The notes beneath the pieces were generated by a model. It was not told the DNA's origin, made no database searches, and saw nothing but the letters and a program-made list of their open reading frames with translations. From assembly GCA_002633025.1 (NCBI GenBank), contig NMRB01001026.1:22953-86952 (forward strand): 64,000 nt of DNA, read 5' to 3'. The stretch comes from Notospermus geniculatus (taxonomy: Eukaryota > Nemertea > Pilidiophora > Heteronemertea > Lineidae). The stretch's first letter is position 1; each line of letters opens with the position of its first letter. Below, piece after piece: positions 56,823 through 64,000 of this stretch. The position numbers and the translations under genes are program-made.

Positions 56823-59381
56823 ATGGCTGCGCCCATGACCAGAACTTTTGTTTTCAAACATGTCAAAACAGTGTCAATTTCCTGCCAGAACTGCCTATTG
56901 AAGCGAGTCCCAAGGGCTAAATTTGCATTTATATGTGTAAAACGTAGTTATGTAAGTTTCCTGAATCAAGGTGAGAACAATTATGTTTGTCTGTCGTCTG
57001 GCCGTGCTTTTGATGAAGAAAAGTCTCTCAGCATCTCTCTCGCTCGGCTCGTCTATCAAAGTATCATGTCTATCAAAATCAATTTAGGCCTGCCCTAGGC
57101 CTACGCCGGTACGGCGGCGGCGCGTACCGCGAAACCTCCTAACCAGTAACCGGCGGGCAGAAACCCTTGCACAAAAGTGACAAGAGAATTTATTATGTCT
57201 GGTCATCCATCCGGGGCATAGGCCTAGGCCTAGGGCGTAGGGGTGGCCAAGTTGGAATAAAAACAAGTTTCATGACTTGGAACCATGATGACATTGAATG
57301 AAACGAGGCAAGCCTAAATTAAATTCTTCCCCGGCATTTTTGTTGTCCTTCACAGTCCACCATTTTTTCAGATTATCAGAAGGAAAACCATTCCAAACAG
57401 AAGACATCCAATCAGCCTGTGTCTGACAGTGATGATGATGGTGACATTTGTGGCCCTCACAGATACAGAAGTGATGAATATGACAAACTCTACCCTGGCC
57501 ACGTCCCGACAACACTTTTTCAGAAAGGCTTACTTGCTGTGGGATCAGGAGTGACAGCCTTTTTTCAGCCATGGAGAGATGGTATGTGTAATAGTCAGCG
57601 AATTCAAGCCAATAGACCAGTGCGGAAAAAGACAACGAGTTTGCCTATCACCTCAGGAGCCCCCGTAGGTTGCAATCTAATCAGCGTTACAGATGGATTC
57701 CTCAGTGACAGGAAAACAATGTGTCTATATATGTGTCTTCATACTTCATACCAATATGTTTTTGTTGGCAGATATGGTGCATTATTTTGGAGAAACAACA
57801 GGTTATCTCGCATTGAAGGGAATGAGAGAGAAGATGATGAGTGACCCAGTTGGGAGGCAGTTGCTTCAGTAAGTTACTGAACTCCTTTTCCTAACCTAAG
57901 GCAATTTTGTTGCTAAAACCCATCACATTGGTATTATGACCCAGTTTAGGCATCTACATGTATAGATATTTGCTCAAATTGATATCTGTTCTGTTACTGT
58001 ATACAGGGAGAAGCCACGCATTAACTCATCCACTGTTGACCTTGACTACCTGCGGCAGTTACCAATGGGAACATTAGGGAGCGAATACATCACATTTCTG
58101 GAGACTAATGTGAGTCATCACGGGCTTCGCCCCAAAGTATTCGCTTTGCTAGGAAACTGAATAAAGCTGAAGTTAATAATTGTTGCAAGTTACAAAGTGA
58201 TAGTAATATAGAAGCGCCTTCATATTGTGCAGTCAGTGGTGTCGACATGAAAAAAATCATGACAACAATAGTGTTCTCCACACCAGTTAAAAAGAGGGCG
58301 GCCCGCCCCTCTTAAAAATACCAATAGCAAAATCCGCCCCTCTTAAAAACGGCCCGCCCCTCTTAAAAATTCGTCCACCCCGCAATATTTTGCTCAATTA
58401 TGCATCTCAGATGCTCAGAAAACGCATCTCAGAGCACCTAAAATCCAAATTTCGCTGGGGGAGGGCCCCCAGACCCCCGCCAGAAGGCGCCTTCGGCTCC
58501 TCGCGCGGTGCCTTCGGCACCAGGCCCGCCGCCGCCACTCTTAGACCAAAAACCCGTGGAGAACACTGGAAATGGTCTTTGTCTATAATATTATAATGCT
58601 CTAATTACTCAATTTCAGAACCTCTCTCCTGATGACCGACTGGGCGTGTCCTTCATTGATGATGTAGACCTGGCTTACACAATGACACGATATCGTGAAA
58701 TCCACGATCTTGTGCACACCGTCCTTGGCATGCCCGTCAACATGCTTGGTGAGGTTGTGGTCAAGTGGGTCGAAGCGCTACAGACAGGCCTCCCGATGTG
58801 CTTCTTGGGAGCAATGTTTTCACCGCTAAGATTTGGTCCTGTGTAAGTATTACAGGACGTCCCATAAACACTTCATCACTGCCTCCATGCTCCCCATGTA
58901 CATGCAGTTCTAAGAAATGTATTTTGTGTTTCAAGATACAGAATAGCACAAAATTGACACACAAAATGATAATAAGCAAGAAGTCAGTCTCCAGAATTCA
59001 CGAATTTTCGACCCCAACCGGGGTCTTTTTCAAGTGGAACTTTACAATCTGAAACTCTAGAAAAGACTGAGCTGAAACCTGAATGTAGAACTAACACCTG
59101 TGTAGACTCACTCATCCTGTCTACACAGGTGTTAGTTCTACATTCAGGTTTCAGCTCAGTCTTTTCTAGAGTTTCAGATTGTAAAGTTCCACTTGAAAAA
59201 GACCCCTATTTTGTGTTTCAGGTACAGAAGAAGATATTTGACAGCCTATTGGGCGTGGGCACTGAAAGTTGGTCTCCAGTCAAAAACATTTATGAATATT
59301 CACTTCGAAAAACATTGGGAGGATGATTTAGATGACCTCAAGAAACAATGGAAAATTCCACCCTTGCCAGTTGTCAAGTGA
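56823..59381 (+). CDS. COQ4: COQ4 copy 1: ubiquinone biosynthesis protein
   Basis: Exons 56823-56970, 57372-57581, 57772-57868, 58007-58109, 58619-58842 and 59222-59381 join into 313 residues. The N-terminus ([17 protein letters not shown]) is basic with few acidic residues, a likely mitochondrial import signal. The mature part starts near [16 protein letters not shown] and runs through [23 protein letters not shown] and the metal-binding signature [17 protein letters not shown] (HDxxH-x11-E), ending RWEDDL-like [16 protein letters not shown]4 sits on the matrix side of the inner membrane in the complex that modifies the coenzyme Q ring. Compared with copy 2 it reads DDDGD, DYLRQ, EYITF and GMPVN. 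Both copies look functional. Confidence 0.95.
58280..58560. repeat. CCCGCCCCTCTTAAAAA repeats and GC-rich tract in COQ4 intron 4
   Basis: Several short direct copies of CGCCCCTCTTAAAAA precede a GC-rich stretch with GCGCCTTCGG units. The same block is in copy 2 at 61690-61960 in shorter form, so it predates the gene duplication. Confidence 0.7.
59020..59206. repeat. Perfect 88-bp inverted repeat in COQ4 copy 1 intron 5
   Basis: 59020-59107 is the exact reverse complement of 59119-59206, with an 11-nt spacer. The right arm runs to 15 bp before exon 6 and exists in copy 2, while the left arm is only in copy 1. Confidence 0.92.
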
Positions 59382-59585
59382 TACCAACTTAAAGGAACAC
59401 CAATTCAAGGATAAGATGGAAGATATACCAATGAGAGATTGGCATTGGTGTGCAGTAGGGGTCTATTGAACCCCGTTTGTTGCTTGTGAAAGGCTCAACT
59501 CCGTTTGTAATTGTGTATGCCAGGATTCTGAGGGTAAAATAGTAATTGGCCTATTTATGAGGCAAAAAATGAATGGCAACCATTA

Positions 59586-59841
59586 CGATCTCTTGCCTTA
59601 GGAGCAAAATGCCGTTCGTACCTCGATCTGCGGCGCAAATCGAGGTATAATTAACGGCGGATTAGTGGGCTATTGTCCGCCATGATGGATTTTACAAGAA
59701 AAAGGTACCATCCGGACCAGACTCTAAAATTGAAAATTGCAGAGTCTGGTGGCACGAGACTATCTGGGAACCAGTTTGTATGTATCACTGTACTGTGATT
59801 AGAGAGTAATAAATAATTCTAATTCTAATTCTAATTCTAAT
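59586..59841. repeat. Junction segment between COQ4 copies with an ATTCTA tail
   Basis: This 256-bp stretch lies between the two duplicated units and is not found after copy 2. It ends in a tandem AATTCT tail, as many retroposons do, so it may be a SINE or LINE 3' end. Confidence 0.55.
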
Positions 59842-59908
59842 TCAGCCTTGCAGACTCCAGGCTAACCAAATCCCCAGTGCGTGGAGAGTGTATTGTGTCT
59901 CATCCAAG

Positions 59909-62757
59909 ATGGCTGCGCCCATGACCAGAACTTTTGTTTTCAAACATGTCAAAACAGTGTCAATTTCCTGCCAGAACTGCCTATTGAAGCGAGTCCCAAG
60001 GGCTAAATTTGCATTTATATGTGTAAAACGTAGTTATGTAAGTTTCCTGAATCAAGGTGAGAACAATTATGTAGGCCTATGTTTGTCTGTTTGTCGTCTG
60101 GCCCACAGGGACTTGAGGCATGCATGCCATTAGCAGGGGTGGTGGGTGTGTTACAGAGGTCCAATAACACACCCCCGAGTAATGGCACGGTATACTGACG
60201 TATACCTAGGAGAAAAATAACTTTCTCCTAGGTATACGTCAGTATACCGTGCCATTACTCGGGGGTGTGTTCTGGTTATTGGACCTCTGTAACACACCCA
60301 CCACCCCTGCAATGCATGCCTCAAGTCCCTGTGGTCTGGCCGTGCTTTTGATTGAAAAGTCTCTCAGCAATGCTCAGTGTCAGTCTCATCTCGCATTCTC
60401 GGCCATGTCGGCTCGTCCATCCAAATCAATAGGCCTGCCCTAGGCCTACACCGGTACGGCGGCGGCACCTACCGCGAAACCTCCTAACCAGTAACCGGCG
60501 GGCAGAAAGCCTTGCACAAAAGTGACAAGAGAATTTATTATGTCTGGTCATCCATCCGGCATTATCATAGGGGTGGCCAAGTTGGAATAAAAACAAGTTT
60601 CATGAGTTGCAACCATGATGACATTGATTGAATGAAACGAGGCAAGCCTAAATTAAATTCTTCCCCGGCATTTTTGTTGCCCTTCACAGTCCTCAATTTT
60701 TTCAGATTATCAGAAAGAAAACCATTCCAAACAGAAGACATCCAATCAGCCTGTGTCTGACAGTGATGATGGTGACATTTGTGGCCCTCACAGATACATG
60801 TACAGAAGTGATGAATATGACAAACTCTACCCTGGCCACGTCCCGACAACACTTTTTCAGAAAGGCTTACTTGCTGTGGGATCTGGGGTGACAGCCTTTT
60901 TTCAGCCATGGAGAGATGGTATGTGTAATAGTCAGCGAATTCAAGCCAATAGACCAGTGCGGAAAAAGACAAGAAAGAGATAGCCTATCACTATCAGCTC
61001 CAGGAGCCCCCGTGGGTTGCAATCTAATCAGCATTATAGATGGATTCCTCAATGACAGGAAAACAATCTCTTTTACAGTGTGTCTGTATGTGTCTTCATA
61101 CTTCATACCAATATTTTTTGTTGGCAGATATGGTGCATTATTTTGGAGAAACAACAGGTTATCTCGCATTGAAGGGAATGAGGGAGAAGATGATGAGTGA
61201 CCCAGTTGGGAGGCAGTTGCTTCAGTAAGTTACTGAACTCCTTTCCTAACCTAAGGCAGTTTTGTCCATTTTGTTGCTAAAACCCATCACATTGGTATAT
61301 GACCCGGTTCAGGCATCTACATGTATAGATATTTGCTCAAATTGATATCTGTTCTGTTACTGGATACAGGGAGAAGCCACGCATTAACTCATCCACTGTT
61401 GACCTTGACAACCTGCGGCAGTTACCAATGGGAACATTAGGGAGCGAATACATCAGATTTCTGGAAACTAATGTGAGTCCTCACGGGCTTGGCCCATGTC
61501 GTCAATGAAGAAAGGTCAAAGTATTTGCTTCACAAGGATGCTGAATAAAGCTGAAGTTAATAATTGTTGCAAGTTATCAAAGTGATAGTAATATAGAAGT
61601 ACCTTCGTATTGTGCAGTCAGTGGTGTCGACATGAAAAAAAATCATGACATAATACAAAGAGGTGAATTACGGAAGAAATGCAGTGTTCTCCACACCAGT
61701 TAAAAAGGGGCGGCCCGCCCCTCTTAAAAATACCGACAGCAAAATCCGCCCCTCTTAAAAACGGCTCGCCCCTCTTAAAGATTCGTCCGCCCTAATATTT
61801 ATGGTTTAGATCGCTCAATTATGCATCTCAGATGCTCAGAAAACGCATCTCAGAGCACCTAAAATCCAAATTTCGCTGGGGGAGGGTGCCCAGACCCCCC
61901 GCCAGAAGGCACCTTCGGCTCCTGGCACCAGGCCCGCCGCCACCCGTCTTAGACCAAAACCCGTGGAGAACACTGGAAAATGGTCTTTGTCTATAATATT
62001 ATAATGCTCTAATTACTCAATTTCAGAATCTCTCTCCTGATGACCGACTGGGCGTGTCCTTCATTGATGATGTAGACCTGGCTTACACAATGACACGATA
62101 TCGTGAAATTCACGATCTTGTGCACACCGTCCTTGGCATGTCGGTCAACATGCTTGGTGAGGTTGTGGTCAAGTGGGTCGAGGCGCTACAGACAGGTCTC
62201 CCGATGTGCTTCTTGGGAGCAATGTTTTCACCGCTAAGATTTGGTCCTGTGTAAGTATTAGTTACAGGACGTCCCATAAACACTTCATCACTGCCTCCAT
62301 GCTCCCCATGTACATGCAGTTCTAAGAAATGTATTTTGTGTTTCAAGATACAGAATAGCACAAAATTGACACACAAAATGATAATAAGCAAGAAGTCAAT
62401 CTCCAGAATTCAGAACTCCAGAACTCCTTAATTAGGTCCAGCAACCACCCGCAGGGCTTGGACACTATTCTTTCCTTAATTGCTTGTTTATCCTGTCTAC
62501 ACAGGTGTTAGTTCTACATTCAGGTTTCAGCTCAGTCTTTTCTAGAGTTTCAGATTGTAAAGTTCCACTTGAAAAAGACCCCTATTTTGTGTTTCAGGTA
62601 CAGAAGAAGATATTTGACAGCCTACTGGGCGTGGGCACTGAAAGTTGGTCTCCAGTCAAAAACATTTATGAATATTCACTTCGAAAAACATTGGGAGGAT
62701 GATTTAGATGACCTCAAGAAACAATGGAAAATTCCACCCTTGCCAGTTGTCAAGTGA
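59909..62757 (+). CDS. COQ4: COQ4 copy 2: ubiquinone biosynthesis protein
   Basis: Exons 59909-60056, 60706-60918, 61128-61224, 61370-61472, 62027-62250 and 62598-62757 join into 314 residues. Exon structure and phases equal copy 1. Differences include DDGD for DDDGD, an inserted Met-Tyr ([11 protein letters not shown]), DNLRQ for DYLRQ, EYIRF for EYITF and GMSVN for GMPVN inside the metal-binding signature; the HDxxH and E ligands are kept. Intron 1 carries a 230-bp palindromic insertion. The duplicated unit begins only about 85 bp before the start codon, so this copy lacks two of the three upstream repeats of copy 1 and may be expressed differently. Confidence 0.94.
60104..60333. mobile_element. 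230-bp hAT-like palindromic MITE in COQ4 copy 2
   Basis: Starts CACAGGGACTTGAGG and ends CCTCAAGTCCCTGTG, flanked by the 8-bp direct repeat GTCTGGCC (60096-60103 and 60334-60341). Copy 1 has a single GTCTGGCC at the matching place, which is the empty site. Almost the whole element is one palindrome. Confidence 0.92.
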
Positions 62758-64000
62758 TAACTTAAAAAGGAAAACCAATTCAAGGATAAGATGGAAGATA
62801 TACCAATGAGAGATTGGCATTGGTGTGCAGTAGGGGTCGATTATTGAACCCCGTTTGTTGCTTGTGAAAGGCTCAACTCCGTTTGTAATTGTGTATGCCA
62901 GGATTCTGAGGGTAAAATAGTAATTGGCCTATTTATGAGGCAAAAAATGAATGGCAACATTACACTGATGAAGCCTCTGCCACATGGATTGGACGCCATA
63001 ATCTGCCTTAAATTATTATTACAGATAATCTAATTATCTATATTGTGAAATTGCTGTCAATCATTGTCTCTTTCTTGGTAAGTCGGAGAATAAACTCATT
63101 GATTTTGAAAATGATGGCTTGTTTTTGATAATCCCTCTTTTGGTCAGTGTGGAAAGTATTCTGGTAGAGACGGGCGTTGGAGGCGACTTTAGTGAGAAAA
63201 CCTTTCCTGGTGGAGTTCAGGCTCATTCCGCTCAACGCCAGGGAATGGGCATCCTAGCTATGATAGAGGGCAGCACACCGAAACTCGGTCCTATACAATG
63301 GACGGTTTTTGTGTGGGAAATTGATCAGGACCGAGTTGCCAGTTTCATTTCAATAGATTTAACCACTAGTGACACCTATTGAGCGAGTGAGCTAGGGTCC
63401 TCATTGAACCCACAACCTTGGAGGGATTACAAACTCGTCAGGTGGTGGTTTACTACTAGTCCGCCAAACTCTCCACGTGAGAGTATTTTTGCGAGAGTCC
63501 GCTCTCTATCAATGGGCAATCGCTTGCGACATTGGTAACAACGGCACAATAGCAAAGCCTGAACCCACTGTCGCGTTTTCACGCCACGATTTCGCGCGGG
63601 CCTGACATTTTCACAGGCAAAAGACAATAACAAAAGATTTCTAACATTGAAAAAGTTGCATCAAATTTCTATGGGCTGTGAAATCGCGTTTTATCGCTCT
63701 CCGCACAAAAATCGCGTCAGTGGGTAGGGGCCTACCGGACTTGTGAAAACTCGCGTAGTGGAGGACAGAGCGACTTGCTCATGAATGACAGGAACTTGCT
63801 ATAGATGATGGTGGCGCTGGACCCGGTAGGTTCTAAACCTTGGAACGATGAAACCATGAAACCACCCAGGAAACTATGGAACCACCCAGGAAACTATGGA
63901 ACCACCCAAAATTATACTTTTATCCGGCTTTGTCAAAACAGCAAAATGACGAAATGACAAAACGAAGTGATGGACTTGTTAGACATCGGAAACAACCGCG
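62758..64000. other. COQ4 copy 2 3' region and window end
   Basis: The first 200 bp match the 3' region of copy 1 and end near 62958, the far breakpoint of the duplication. After that I see only low-support open frames and a short direct repeat of GGAACCACCCAGGAAACTAT near 63860. Nothing is recognised as a gene. Confidence 0.5.

Noticed and set aside
1-64000. CRISPR array, operon structure or bacterial promoters
   Set aside because: Genes are intron-split with GT-AG junctions and animal domains, and repeats are interspersed inverted-repeat elements with no regular direct-repeat/spacer pattern.
62990-64000. Start of another gene near 63.1 kb
   Set aside because: The 87-codon frame there has a hydrophobic start but no domain and no supported splice partners in the window.

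Overview
Eukaryotic genomic DNA from an invertebrate animal. Every gene I can support lies on the + strand and is split by GT-AG introns. Coding exons sit among many short inverted-repeat (MITE-like) elements, ACATGT microsatellites and the palindrome TAGGCCTA, a mix I associate from memory with ambulacrarian (echinoderm/hemichordate) genomes. An animal universal-stress-protein gene argues against a vertebrate. The species is not proven. Short N runs mark assembly gaps.

Region 1 (1-45.6 kb) is a tandem array of six related immunoglobulin-superfamily receptor genes, here called IgR-A to IgR-F. The shared plan is a signal-peptide exon of exactly 67 nt, then Ig1, Ig2, Ig3, a cysteine-free Ig4, FN3, a transmembrane exon and a tyrosine-rich cytoplasmic exon. 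All ectodomain exon boundaries are phase 1 and the TM-to-tail boundary is phase 0. Copies B, D and F have the full ectodomain, C lacks Ig4 and FN3, and A and E have only Ig1-Ig2. My exon joins give uninterrupted frames of 579 (B), 557 (C), 652 (D), 332 (E) and 667 (F) residues; A is cut by the window edge. Tails carry ITIM/ITSM-like, YxN and YxxP motifs, so the array looks like an innate-recognition or allorecognition receptor family. B has a TA-flanked MITE inside its TM exon that adds a stop before the signalling tail. C has a tail repeated three times.

Region 2 (17.87-26.30 kb) sits between the conserved upstream block of IgR-D and its signal-peptide exon. It holds a VWDE-like gene (von Willebrand factor D domain plus one EGF) with no clear signal peptide. 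A 13-bp inverted repeat next to TA lies at both ends, so the gene may have arrived as one insertion.

Region 3 (46.9-62.8 kb) holds unrelated housekeeping-type genes: a four-exon universal stress protein, a four-exon BTB-BACK-Kelch protein with an unusual insert in its BTB domain, and two intact six-exon COQ4 genes in a recent tandem duplication. One COQ4 copy has an 88-bp perfect inverted duplication next to its last exon, the other a 230-bp hAT-like palindrome with an 8-bp target duplication. No gene is recognised in the last 1.2 kb.
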